From the NCBI GenBank assembly GCA_963818685.1, contig CAWFTJ010000007.1:1364001-1428000 (forward strand): DNA of 64,000 nt, in the 5' to 3' direction. The number at the start of each line of letters is the position of its first letter. Positions within the stretch are counted from its first letter, which is position 1. A program made the translations under genes and the position numbers. Source of the stretch: CAJCJE01 sp963818685 (GTDB lineage Bacteria; Actinomycetota; Actinomycetes; Mycobacteriales; Pseudonocardiaceae). Below the pieces are notes generated by a model. The model did no database searches. It worked only from the letters and a program-made list of their open reading frames with translations, and was not told the DNA's origin. Below are positions 41,699 through 50,834 of this stretch, piece by piece.

Positions 41699-42715
41699 AT
41701 GTCCACAATGGATGATGTGCGCCGCCCCGTGCGACTCCGGTCGCTCGCCCACGCTCGCGCCTATCGTGGCTCGCGGCTGGTGGCGAGCGACTTCGCGGCC
41801 GACGAGATCGCCGACCACCTGCGCGCGCAGGACGCCGCGGTCTGGATTGACCTGTGCAATCCGAGCCAGGAGGAACTGGACGAGGTCGCCGACCGGCTCG
41901 GCCTGCACGAACTGGCCGTCGAGGACGCGCTGCACGAGCGGCAGCGGCCCAAGTTCGACCACTACGCGACCCACGAGTTCGTGAACCTGTACGGGGTGCG
42001 CTTCGAGCAGGAGACCGCTCGGTTGCACACCAGCGAGCTGTCCGCGTTCGTCACCGACCGGGTGTTGGTCACTGTGCGCAAGGACGACCGGTTCGACATC
42101 GGGCAGGTGATGCGGCGCTGGGACAGCGTGCGCGAGCTGCCGGGCAACCAGGTGGCCGTGCTGCTGCACGGCCTGCTCGACGTCGTCGTCGACGGACACT
42201 ACGAGGCGGTGCAGGATCTCGACGAACGGATCGAGGCGCTGGAGGACGTCGTCTTCGACGAGCAGGCGAGGGGCGACGACGTGCAGATGCTCAGCTTCCA
42301 GCTGCGCAAGAGCCTGGTCAACCTGCGCAGGATCGTCGCGCCGATGCGCGAACTGCTCGGCGCGCTGATGCGCCGCGACCAGCGGATCGCCGGCAGCGAG
42401 CTGTCACCCTACTTCGAGGACGTGCACGATCACGCGCTGCGTGCCACCGAATGGGCGGACTCGTTACGCGACTTGATCACCACGATCCTGGACACCCGGC
42501 TGGCCGTGCAGAGCAACCGGCTCAACGTCATCTCCAAGAAGGTGACCGGCTGGGCAGCCATCATCGCGGTGCCGACCGCGATCACCGGTTTCTACGGCCA
42601 GAACGTGCCGTATCCGGGTTTCGCGTCGGTCAGCGGGATGATCACGTCCTGTGCGCTGATCGTGCTCGCCTCGCTCACCCTCTACATCGTGTTCCGCCGC
42701 AAGGACTGGATCTGA
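41699..42715 (+). CDS. corA: CorA-family divalent cation transporter with GQN motif
   Basis: 338 residues. A soluble N-terminal funnel domain (~1-270; QEELDEVADRLGLHELAVEDAL) and two C-terminal helices. The pore signature is FYGQNVPYPGF, that is GQN in place of the usual GMN, followed by a periplasmic loop and a last helix ending RRKDWI. It carries Mg2+, Co2+ or Ni2+. The ATG at 41699 lies 13 bp after katE and could be on the same transcript. Confidence 0.9.
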   Translation: MSTMDDVRRPVRLRSLAHARAYRGSRLVASDFAADEIADHLRAQDAAVWIDLCNPSQEELDEVADRLGLHELAVEDALHERQRPKFDHYATHEFVNLYGVRFEQETARLHTSELSAFVTDRVLVTVRKDDRFDIGQVMRRWDSVRELPGNQVAVLLHGLLDVVVDGHYEAVQDLDERIEALEDVVFDEQARGDDVQMLSFQLRKSLVNLRRIVAPMRELLGALMRRDQRIAGSELSPYFEDVHDHALRATEWADSLRDLITTILDTRLAVQSNRLNVISKKVTGWAAIIAVPTAITGFYGQNVPYPGFASVSGMITSCALIVLASLTLYIVFRRKDWI

Positions 42716-42799
42716 GCGGCGCGCGCGGCCGTTCGGCGGCTGGTCCACGGCCCGGTCCTGTGATGTACTCGACCCTTCCATTCTTCCGAAAGGGAAATC

Positions 42800-43270
42800 A
42801 TGAAGAGCCGATTATATCGGATTACGGCCTCGGCCCTGACGGTTTTGGCATTTACCGGTGCCACCATGCTGGGCGCGGTCGGCTCGGCAACGGCGGCCGG
42901 TTCGACAACCACCCCGGCGGTCACCGGATTCCGGGTTTCCGACGACCCGTCGCCATCCGACCAGGACAGCCTGCGCCAGATAGCCGCGGCCATCTGGAAC
43001 CAGAGTCTTGCTGACGGCTGGGACATGAACAGCGACGTCGCCGATGTGCTTTCCCAAGCCACTCAGGCGATTCTGACCTGCTCGACAGCATTCTCCCTCG
43101 TACCGAAGCCGCCGGGCTGGCAGCCGGGACTGTGGTATCTGGTGACGTATGTCAAAAACATCGTGTACTACTTCCAGGCGGTCAACGGGAGCCGAACCTA
43201 TCAGGCCTGCATATCGGGGACGGCACTCAACTTCCGGTCGGCAATCGAGATAGCGTCCACTGGCGTCTGA
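42800..43270 (+). CDS. Secreted hypothetical protein
   Basis: 156 residues with a clear Sec signal peptide (MKSRLYRITASALTVLAFTG..., cleavage near GSATA-A). The mature ~120 residues contain two Cys (ILTCSTAF, YQACISG), several Trp (AAIWNQSLADGW, GWQPGLWY) and no domain I recognise. GC and codon bias are slightly lower than in neighbours. GAAAGGGA precedes the ATG. The neighbours are stress genes, but nothing ties it to them. Confidence 0.75.
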   Translation: MKSRLYRITASALTVLAFTGATMLGAVGSATAAGSTTTPAVTGFRVSDDPSPSDQDSLRQIAAAIWNQSLADGWDMNSDVADVLSQATQAILTCSTAFSLVPKPPGWQPGLWYLVTYVKNIVYYFQAVNGSRTYQACISGTALNFRSAIEIASTGV

Positions 43271-43398
43271 ATTCGCGGAACCTGGCCGACGGTGAGGCGT
43301 GCACGATCACGCACTGCGATCTGAGCGGTCGCGGGTATGGATCGGCAGGCGCGGGGTAGGCCGTTGATGTACCCCGTTTCGATAAGGAGTTGGTCGGT

Positions 43399-43962
43399 GT
43401 GGATGCGATCGAACTGCTACGTGCGGATCACCAGAAGGTCCTGGCCATGTTGGCGGAGCTGGAAAACCCGCCCGCGATGGCCAACCCCGACCAGTTGCGG
43501 GCGCGCAAGGAACTCGTCACCGAGCTGGTGATCGCCGAGTCGCAGCACGAGGCGGTCGAGGAACAGTACTTCTGGCCGATGGTCCGCAACGAACTGCCGG
43601 GCGGCGAGGAGCTCGCCAAGCACGCCGTCGACCAGGAGGACGCGGCCAAGCAGGTGCTGCACGCGCTGGAGAACGCGGACCCGGACCAGTCGGACTTCGA
43701 GCCGATGGTGCAGCGGATCATCGCGGATGGTCGCGAGCACATCGAATACGAGCAGACCCAGGTCTGGCCCAAGGTTCAGGCCACAGTGGACAAGGACAAG
43801 CTGGAGGAGCTCGGCGAGAAGATGGCCAAGGCGAAGTCCATGGCGCCGACCCGGCCGCACCCGAGCACGCCATCCAGCCCCGGTGCGCTCAAGACCGCTG
43901 GAATGGCGGCGGCAGCCACGGACAAGCTCCGGGACTCGGTCACCGGACGCGGTCGCGACTGA
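43399..43962 (+). CDS. Hemerythrin HHE-domain protein
   Basis: About 187 residues. Two HHE-type repeats: LLRADHQKVLAMLAELE and ESQHEAVEEQYFWP, then DQEDAAKQVLHALE and EHIEYEQTQVWP, giving the His/Glu ligands of a diiron site. A Pro/Ser-rich linker and a short helix follow. Such proteins sense or bind O2, NO or iron in stress. The GTG at 43399 has AAGGAG 9 bases upstream; a TTG at 43390 is also in frame. A GGGTAT sequence (43333-43338) lies upstream, but with no acceptable -35. Confidence 0.9.
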   Translation: MDAIELLRADHQKVLAMLAELENPPAMANPDQLRARKELVTELVIAESQHEAVEEQYFWPMVRNELPGGEELAKHAVDQEDAAKQVLHALENADPDQSDFEPMVQRIIADGREHIEYEQTQVWPKVQATVDKDKLEELGEKMAKAKSMAPTRPHPSTPSSPGALKTAGMAAAATDKLRDSVTGRGRD

Positions 43963-43978
43963 CCGCCAGTCGCCCCCC

Positions 43979-44023
43979 GGCCCCGGTCAAACCCCCGCCC
44001 CCTCCGCTGGTTTGACCGGGGCC
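43979..44023. terminator. 15-bp perfect inverted repeat, terminator or operator at the fdh promoter
   Basis: The 15-base arms at 43979-43993 (GGCCCCGGTCAAACC) and 44009-44023 (GGTTTGACCGGGGCC) are exact complements with a 15-base loop. It follows the hemerythrin stop by 16 bp and has no T run. The right arm contains the GGTTT -35 of the fdh promoter, so it may act both as a transcript barrier and as a control site. Confidence 0.65.
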
Positions 44024-44034
44024 GGCTCGGGTAT
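44009..44034 (+). promoter_or_regulatory. σB-type promoter for the formate dehydrogenase operon
   Basis: GGTTT (44009-44013)-N15-GGGTAT (44029-44034) is the best match in the window to the actinobacterial σB/σF consensus. The predicted start of transcription near 44041 leaves a ~35-base leader with AAAGGGA in front of the ATG at 44076. Confidence 0.75.
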
Positions 44035-44075
44035 GCGCCTCGCAGAGACGCGGACGGATGCGAAAGGGACTCGCG

Positions 44076-47000
44076 ATGGGCGTTGGGCAGTGGATCGGCT
44101 GGCCGGTGTTCCGCCAGTTCACCCAGGGTGACGTGCTGGGCAGGGGCGCGGCGGCCAAGAGCCGCGCCAGCGCGAAACTGTCCCCGCGCACGGCGAGTGC
44201 GGACAAGGTCGTCAAGTCCGTGTGCCCGTACTGCGCGGTCGGCTGCGGCCAGAACATCTACGTCAAGGACGACAAGGTCGTCCAGGTCGAGGGCGACCCC
44301 GACTCACCGGTCAGCCGAGGCAGGCTGTGCCCGAAGGGGTCGGCGACCAAACAGCTCGTCACCGGGCCCGGCCGGATCGACCAGGTGCTCTACCGGCGCC
44401 CACACGGCACCGAGTGGGAGCGGCTCGACCTCGACACCGCCATGGACATGATCGCCGACCGGGTGATCGAGTCCCGGCGCAACGGCTGGCAGTGGGAGTC
44501 CGATGGCAAGCGCACCCGGCGCACCATGGGTTTCGCCAGTCTGGGCGGCGCCACCCTGGACAACGAAGAGAACTACCTGATCAAGAAGTTGTTCACGGCG
44601 CTCGGCGCGATCCAGATCGAGAACCAGGCCCGTATTTGACACTCCGCAACGGTGCCCAGTTTGGGTACCTCGTTCGGTCGCGGCGGCGCCACGACGTTCC
44701 AGCAGGACCTACAGAACTCCGACTGCATCGTCATCGAGGGTTCCAACATGGCCGAGTGTCACCCGGTCGGGTTCCAGTGGGTGATGGAGGCCAAGGCACG
44801 CGGCGCGACGGTCATCCACGTCGATCCCCGGTTCACCAGGACGAGCGCGCTGGCCGACCTGCACGTACCGCTGCGGGCCGGCAGTGACATCGCCTTCCTC
44901 GGCGGCATCGTCAACCACGTGCTGTCGCAGGAGAAGTACTTCCGCGACTACGTCCTGCACTACACCAACGCGGCCGCCATCCTCACCGAGGACTACCTCG
45001 ACACCGAGGATCTCGACGGCGTCTTCTCCGGCCTCGACCGCGACGGCCGCTCCTACGACTTCCACACCTGGCAGTACCGGGGCACCGAGGTTCAGGCCGC
45101 GTCCGGCGAGCGCGACCTTGAGTACGGCGACGACAAGCAGTCCGCGTCATCGCCCGGTGTGCGGCAGGCCGGGCGCGGCGAGGCACACGGCTCCGGTGGC
45201 GCCGAGGTGGGCGAGCCGGAACGCGACGAGACGCTGACCCACCCCCGGTGCGTGTTCCAGGTGCTCAAGCGGCACTACGCCCGTTACACACCGGAGATGG
45301 TCGAGCAGATCTGCGGCATCCCGCAGGACACCTTCCGCCGGGTCTGCGACGCGCTGACCGCGAACTCGGGCCGGGAGCGGACCAGCGCGTTCGTGTACTC
45401 GGTCGGCTGGACCCAGCACACCGTCGGCGTGCAGTACATCAGGACCGCGGCCATCCTGCAGACCCTGCTCGGCAACATCGGCAGGCCGGGCGGCGGCATC
45501 ATGGCGCTGCGCGGCCACGCGTCCATCCAGGGCTCGACCGACATCCCGACGCTGTTCAACCTGCTGCCCGGCTACATCCCGATGCCGCACGCGCACAGCA
45601 GCCAGGACCTCGATGCGTTCGTCGACGCGGAGTCCACGGCAAAGGGCTACTGGGCGAACATGCGGTCCTACCTGGTCAGCCTGCTCAAGTCCTACTGGGG
45701 CGCGGCCGCGACCGAGGACAACGACTACTGCTTCGACTACCTGCCCCGTCTCACCGGTAGCCACAGCACCTACGAGACCGTGATGGCCCAACTGGCCGGC
45801 GACTGCGAGGGCTACTTCCTGATGGGGGAGAACCCGGCGGTCGGCTCGGCCAACGCCAAGCTGCAACGGCTCGGCATGGCCAACCTGAAGTGGCTGGTGG
45901 TGCGGGACTTCTCGCTGATCGAGAGCGCGACCTGGTGGCAGGACGGCCCTGAGATCGAAACCGGCGAGATGCGCACCGAGGACATCGGCACCGAGGTGTT
46001 CTTCCTGCCCGCCGCCGCGCACACCGAGAAGGACGGCACGTTCACCAACACGCAGCGGATGTTGCAGTGGCACCACCAGGCCGTCGAACCGCCCGGTGAC
46101 GCGCGCAGCGACCTGTGGTTCACCTACCATCTCGGCAACAGGATCCGACAGAAGCTGGCCGGTTCCACCGACGAGATGGACCGCCCACTGCTCGACCTCA
46201 CCTGGGAATACCCGACCAAGGGCGAGATCGCCGAACCAGAAGCCGAGGCGGTGCTGGCCGAGATCAACGGCTGGGACGCGAAGGGCAACCCGCTCGCCTC
46301 CTACGAGCAGCTCGAACCGGACGGATCAACGGCCTGCGGCTGCTGGATCTACTGCGGCGTCTACGCGGACGGCGTCAACCAGTCCGCCCGGCGCAAGCCC
46401 TACGCCCAGCAGAACTGGATCGCGAACGAGTGGGGCTGGGCCTGGCCCGCCAACCGGCGCATCCTCTACAACCGCGCCTCGGCCGACCCGGACGGCAAGC
46501 CGTGGAGCGAACGCAAGGCACTGGTGTGGTGGGACGCCGAGAAGTCCAAGTGGACCGGCCACGACATCCCCGACTTCACTCCGGACAAGGCACCCGACTA
46601 CCGGCCGGACGAGGACGCCACCGGTCCGAAGGCGCTGTCCGGGATCGACCCGTTCATCATGCAGGCCGACGGCAAGGCGTGGCTGTTCGTCCCGGCCGGG
46701 CTGACCGACGGCCCGCTGCCCACCCACTACGAGCCGCAGGACTCGCCCTTCCCGAACATCCTCTACAACCAGCAGCGCAACCCGGTCCGGCAGATCGTGC
46801 CGTTCGTGCATCCGGCGAACCGGTTCCAGCCGAGCGGCACCGAACCCGGATCGGACGTCTTCCCCTACGTGGCAACGACCTACCGGCTCACCGAGCACCA
46901 CACCGCGGGCGGCATGAGCCGCTGGGTGGACTACCTCGTCGAGCTGCAACCGGAGTTCTTCTGCGAGGTCTCCCCGGAACTCGCGGAAGAACGCGGACTG

Positions 47001-47336
47001 AAACACCTCGGCTGGGCCACCATCGTCAGCGCCCGCGCCGCCATCGAGGCCCGGGTGCTGGTCACCGATCGCATGACGCCACTTGTCGTGCAGGGCAGGC
47101 GACTGTTGCAGATCGGCCTGCCCTACCACTGGGGGCCGAACGGTTTCAGCATCGGCGACGCCGCCAACGAACTCGCCTCGGTGAGCCTTGACCCGAACTC
47201 GCACATCCAGGAGGTCAAGGCGCTGGCCTGCGACATCCGGCCGGGCAGGCGGCCACGCGGAGCGGACCGGATCGCGCTCGTCGCGGACTACCAGCGCAGG
47301 GCCAACATCACCGAGCGCACCGGAACGGAGATGTGA
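44076..47336 (+). CDS. fdhA: Formate dehydrogenase alpha subunit, selenocysteine-containing (in-frame TGA at 44637-44639)
   Basis: 1086 residues if TGA is read as Sec188. The [4Fe-4S] ligands C50-x2-C53-x3-C57 and the CPKG Cys precede a molybdopterin (MGD) domain. Around the TGA the protein reads IENQARI-Sec-HSATVPSLGTSFGRGG, the same as the ARI-U-HS..V.SL..(S/T)FGRG block of known Sec FDHs; a plain stop would cut the enzyme before its active site. A hairpin at 44651-44669 fits a bacterial SECIS. The enzyme oxidises formate to CO2. ATG 44076 follows AAAGGGA; ATG 44058 is an alternative. No Tat motif was recognised at the short N-terminus. Confidence 0.93.
44651..44669 (+). promoter_or_regulatory. 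SECIS-like hairpin for selenocysteine insertion
   Basis: GGTGCCC (44651-44657) pairs with GGGTACC (44663-44669) through seven base pairs, one G·U, around the loop AGTTT. The loop starts 18 bases after the TGA and has G among its first two bases, within the limits known for bacterial SECIS elements (16-37 bases). Confidence 0.7.
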
Positions 47337-48256
47337 TGTCCGAGTTGACCGAGAACCGGATCGGCCCGAACGGCGCGGATGTCGACCCGGCCACCGAGTC
47401 CGGCTATGCCGACCACCCGCCCCGGATGGGCTTCTTCACCGACACGTCCGTGTGCATCGGCTGCAAGGCGTGCGAGGTCGCCTGCAAGGAGTGGAACCTC
47501 ATTCCGCAGGACGGCGCCACGCTCACCGGCATGTCCTACGACAACACGGCCGGCCTCGGCGCGAGCACCTGGCGACACGTCGCGTTCATCGAACAACGCA
47601 AGCCGCTCGGCCTACAGCAGCCCGGCATCGACCACAGCGACCTCGACGTGCTCGCCATCGCGGAACAAGGCGCCGGCGCACCGGACGAGTTCCGCTGGCT
47701 GATGGCCTCTGACGTGTGCAAGCACTGCACCCACGCGGCCTGCCTGGACGTCTGCCCGACCGGATCGCTGTTCCGCACCGAGTTCGGCACGGTCGTCGTC
47801 CAGGAGGACATCTGCAACGGCTGCGGCTACTGCGTGCCGGCCTGCCCGTACGGGGTGATCGACCGGCGCGAGGACGACGGCCGCGCGTGGAAGTGCACGC
47901 TGTGCTACGACCGGCTCGGCGCTGGCCAGGAACCGGCCTGTGCCAAGGCATGCCCGACCGACTCCATCCAGTTCGGACCGCTCGACGAGCTGCGCGAACG
48001 CGCCGCGCGACGGGTCGAGCAGCTGCACCAGGGCGGCGTCACCGACGCCCGGCTCTACGGCGAAAGCCCGCAGGACGGGGTCGGCGGCGACGGCGCCTTC
48101 TTCCTGCTGCTCGACGAGCCCGAGGTCTACGGCCTGCCACCCGATCCGGTGGTGACCACCCGCGACCTGCCCGCCATGTGGCGACGTGCCGGCGCCGCCG
48201 CGCTGCTCGGCGTCGCGGGCGCGGTCGCCGCGTTCGTGTTCGGCGGTGCGCGATGA
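47336..48256 (+). CDS. fdhB: Formate dehydrogenase iron-sulfur (beta) subunit
   Basis: 306 residues with four [4Fe-4S] clusters: CIGCKACEVACKEWN, CKHCTHAACLDVCPTG, CNGCGYCVPACPYGVI, and CTLCYDRLGAGQEPACAKACPT. The last ~25 residues (AALLGVAGAVAAFVFGG) form a membrane anchor. It passes electrons from the alpha subunit to the membrane subunit. The ATG at 47336 overlaps the alpha stop (TGATG) behind GGAACGGAG. Confidence 0.92.
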   Translation: MSELTENRIGPNGADVDPATESGYADHPPRMGFFTDTSVCIGCKACEVACKEWNLIPQDGATLTGMSYDNTAGLGASTWRHVAFIEQRKPLGLQQPGIDHSDLDVLAIAEQGAGAPDEFRWLMASDVCKHCTHAACLDVCPTGSLFRTEFGTVVVQEDICNGCGYCVPACPYGVIDRREDDGRAWKCTLCYDRLGAGQEPACAKACPTDSIQFGPLDELRERAARRVEQLHQGGVTDARLYGESPQDGVGGDGAFFLLLDEPEVYGLPPDPVVTTRDLPAMWRRAGAAALLGVAGAVAAFVFGGAR

Positions 48257-49281
48257 GTCAGTCCGACGTCACCAGGGAAGGTATTCGCGGCGAGCACCCG
48301 GACCGGGAGGCGCCGACCGGCGTCAACGTGCCGGGCCGGGGTCAGGGCAGGCGCAGGCGCGGCCGGCGGGCCGAGCAGCTGATGGTGCCGGACGCCGAGT
48401 TCACCTCCTACTACGGCAAACCGGTCATCAACCCACCGGTGTGGTCGGTGCCGGACATACCCGGCTACCTGTTCCTCGGCGGGCTCGCCGGCCTGTCCTC
48501 GGTGCTGGGGGCGGGCGCGCAGTTGACCGGACGACCGGTGCTGGCCAAGGCCACGAAGATCGCCGCGGTCGGTGGTGGCGCGCTGTCGGTCGTCGCGCTG
48601 ATCCACGATCTCGGGCGGCCGTTGCGCTTCCTGAACATGTTGCGGGTGTTCAAGGTGACCTCGCCGATGAGCGTTGGATCCTGGCTGCTCAGCGCCTACG
48701 TGCCGGTCGCGGGTGTGGCCGCGGCCTCTGCCGTCACCGGTCGTGTGCCGCGCCTCGGCACGCTGGCCACCGCCGGCGCGGCCACCCTCGGCCCAGGCGT
48801 CGCCGCCTACACCGCGGCCCTGCTCAGCGACACCGCGGTGCCGGCCTGGCACGACGGCCATGCCGAGATGCCGTTCGTGTTCGTCGGTTCCGGCGCCACC
48901 GCGGCAGGCGGCCTCGGCCTGCTCGCCGCGCCGCTCGCCGAGTCCGGGCCGGCACGCAACCTCGCGCTGTTCGGCATCGGCGTCGAGCTGGCGGCGTTCG
49001 AGCGGATGAACAAGCGCATCGGCATGGTCGCCGAAGCCTACAAGACCGGCAAGGCCGAGAAATACGTCAGGGCCGGCGAGATCCTGTCCGTGGTTGGTGC
49101 GCTGGGGGCCCTGGTCGGCAGGCGGAGCAGGATCATCAGCGCGCTCTCCGGCGCCGCCCTGCTCGCCGCGTCGGCATCGACCCGGTGGGGCATCTTCCAC
49201 GCCGGCATGATCTCCGCAAAGGACCCGAAGTACACAGTCGTGCCGCAACGCCAACGAATCCGCGACCGGTCCACGTCCTAG
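48253..49281 (+). CDS. NrfD/PsrC-family membrane subunit of formate dehydrogenase
   Basis: 342 residues: a charged ~75-residue N-terminal region (VPGRGQGRRRRGRRAEQLM, then FTSYYGKPVINPPVW) and eight or nine membrane helices of NrfD type (DIPGYLFLGGLAGLSSVLGAGA, LIHDLGRPLRFLNMLRVFK, SPMSVGSWLLSAYVP). The LGRP..F..ML motif is a mark of the family. It likely hands electrons to menaquinone without a haem. ATGA overlap with FdhB; the stop (TAG) shares the CTAG with the opposite CHAD gene's stop. Confidence 0.9.
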   Translation: MSQSDVTREGIRGEHPDREAPTGVNVPGRGQGRRRRGRRAEQLMVPDAEFTSYYGKPVINPPVWSVPDIPGYLFLGGLAGLSSVLGAGAQLTGRPVLAKATKIAAVGGGALSVVALIHDLGRPLRFLNMLRVFKVTSPMSVGSWLLSAYVPVAGVAAASAVTGRVPRLGTLATAGAATLGPGVAAYTAALLSDTAVPAWHDGHAEMPFVFVGSGATAAGGLGLLAAPLAESGPARNLALFGIGVELAAFERMNKRIGMVAEAYKTGKAEKYVRAGEILSVVGALGALVGRRSRIISALSGAALLAASASTRWGIFHAGMISAKDPKYTVVPQRQRIRDRSTS

Positions 49282-50798
49282 CTCAGCCAGCGGCGCGCCT
49301 TCGGTTTCGCCAACCGCCGCAACTGTTCGGGCAGCGCCTGTTCCTGTCGTGCCGCCCGCTCGCGGGCCTGGCCGAGCAGCAGACCGAAGGTGAACCCGTT
49401 GGTGCCGTCGAGCTGCGCCCGTGCGCCCAGTTCCCGCAGGGTGCCACCGAGCACGACGTTGTCGTGGTGCTCGCCGAGCGTGCGCTGAACGGCCTTGGCG
49501 CGCTTGCGGATCTTGCGGGCCGGCTTGCCGATCGCCGGTTCCACCGCCTCACAGGCGTAGCGCAGCTGTTTCGCCTTCTTGCGCACCGAGTGCAGCGCGA
49601 CGGCACGGGCCTGCTCGTCGGGTTCGGCGTCGGCCGCGTCGGCCGCCGAACGTACCCGGTCGTAGGAGCGCCGCACCCGACGCGGCAACACCTGGTCCGC
49701 GCGCCGATCGGCACTGGCCCGCAGCGGCGGGTCGGTGAGCAGGCCGTCCAGGGTGTTGACCAACGCGAGGTAGCGGTTGCCGGCGAGCGCGGTGCGCAGG
49801 TCGGCGTCGGCGTTCGCCTCCGGCTTGGCGAGGTGCCGTTCGAGTTCCGCGCGGACCGGGCCAAGCGCCAGCTCGTCCGGCAGCGTGTCGAGTCGCTTGG
49901 AGATCCGGCGTCGCAGCACCTGCGCGTCGCGCGCGTCGCCGAGCACGTCGGACAGCCACTTCAGTTCGGTCGTCACGGTGCGGATACCGGCCTGCTCGAA
50001 GCAACCACGGAACACCCGCAGGCAACCACGCAGCCTGCTCACCGCGACGCGCATGTCGTGCACGGCATCCGGTTCGTCGAGCCGCAGCGCGAGATCCGCG
50101 GCACGCAACGCGTCGACCTGTTCGCGTAGGTAGACGGTCAGCACCTCGCGCGCGGAAGCCTTGCGGCCAAGGGCTTTCCCGCCGCCCTTGCGCCGACGGC
50201 CGCCCAGCGTCCTGCCCAGTTTGCTCGACTCGTCAGAACGCGGCATGCCCGCCTTGGCCAGCCGCTTCGACACCGCCTTGAGCAGCTCCGGCCGATCGAC
50301 GGCCAGTTCGACCTCGATCTCCTGCCACACCTGGATCGACCGGGACTTGCGCAGCGACTGCGCGCGCACGCTGTCGTGCACGACCTCGGCGAGCACAACG
50401 CCGTCCTCGTCGACAAGGTGCCAGCGGTCGCGTTCGGTCGCGATGTGCGCACACGGCTTCAGCTGGCGTCCACCGGTATAGGCCGGTAGCAGTCCGGTCA
50501 ACGCGCTCGGCACGCCGTCGACCGCGGCGGCCAGCGGCACGTGCAACTCACGACGGTGATCGGGCCCGACCGGCAGCTTGGCGTGCCAGCCGGCGTCGTC
50601 ACCTCCGGTGCGCCGCCGCAGCGTGATGCCGTGCGTGTACAGGCGTAAGTTGTCTGTGTCGTAATAGGTTGCCCGTAGCGCCTGGGGATCCGGCCCGAGA
50701 ACCGCGGCGACCCCGGGCAGTCCTCCGTCCGCGAAGATCTCCGGCGTCAACCGGCCGCCTTCGTGCTTGCGTTCGACCTCGTCCAGTTTCGCCACCAT
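49278..50798 (-). CDS. CYTH-CHAD domain protein
   Basis: 506 residues. The N-terminal CYTH domain (~1-200) begins VERKHEG and keeps ATYYDTDNLRLYTHGITLRRR with E/K/R residues for triphosphate and metal binding. The CHAD domain (~215-505) has paired helices with conserved His (DAVHDMRVAVSRLRGCLRVFR, SVRKKAKQLRYACEAV). CHAD domains bind polyphosphate; CYTH enzymes cleave triphosphates. Role in polyphosphate metabolism is likely. The ATG at 50798 is ~11 bp behind a σB-like -10 and has no ribosome site. Confidence 0.92.
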   Translation of the reverse strand: MVAKLDEVERKHEGGRLTPEIFADGGLPGVAAVLGPDPQALRATYYDTDNLRLYTHGITLRRRTGGDDAGWHAKLPVGPDHRRELHVPLAAAVDGVPSALTGLLPAYTGGRQLKPCAHIATERDRWHLVDEDGVVLAEVVHDSVRAQSLRKSRSIQVWQEIEVELAVDRPELLKAVSKRLAKAGMPRSDESSKLGRTLGGRRRKGGGKALGRKASAREVLTVYLREQVDALRAADLALRLDEPDAVHDMRVAVSRLRGCLRVFRGCFEQAGIRTVTTELKWLSDVLGDARDAQVLRRRISKRLDTLPDELALGPVRAELERHLAKPEANADADLRTALAGNRYLALVNTLDGLLTDPPLRASADRRADQVLPRRVRRSYDRVRSAADAADAEPDEQARAVALHSVRKKAKQLRYACEAVEPAIGKPARKIRKRAKAVQRTLGEHHDNVVLGGTLRELGARAQLDGTNGFTFGLLLGQARERAARQEQALPEQLRRLAKPKARRWLS

Positions 50799-50808
50799 GC
50801 CTCATGGG

Positions 50809-50834
50809 ATACCCTGCCGGCAGGTCAGGCATCC
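50809..50834 (-). promoter_or_regulatory. σB-type promoter for the CYTH-CHAD gene
   Basis: On the minus strand, GGATG (50834-50830)-N15-GGGTAT (50814-50809). The -35 lies inside the 3' end of the upstream phosphatase gene. The -10 is 11 bp from the ATG, so a leaderless mRNA is predicted. Confidence 0.55.

Noticed and set aside
43333..43338. GGGTAT upstream of hemerythrin as a σB promoter
   Set aside because: No G-n-n-T-n element at 12-17 bases upstream; left out of the promoter list.
44058..44652. FDH alpha as two separate genes or a nonsense pseudogene
   Set aside because: Both parts are in the same frame, the TGA falls on the family's Sec position, and a SECIS-like hairpin follows.
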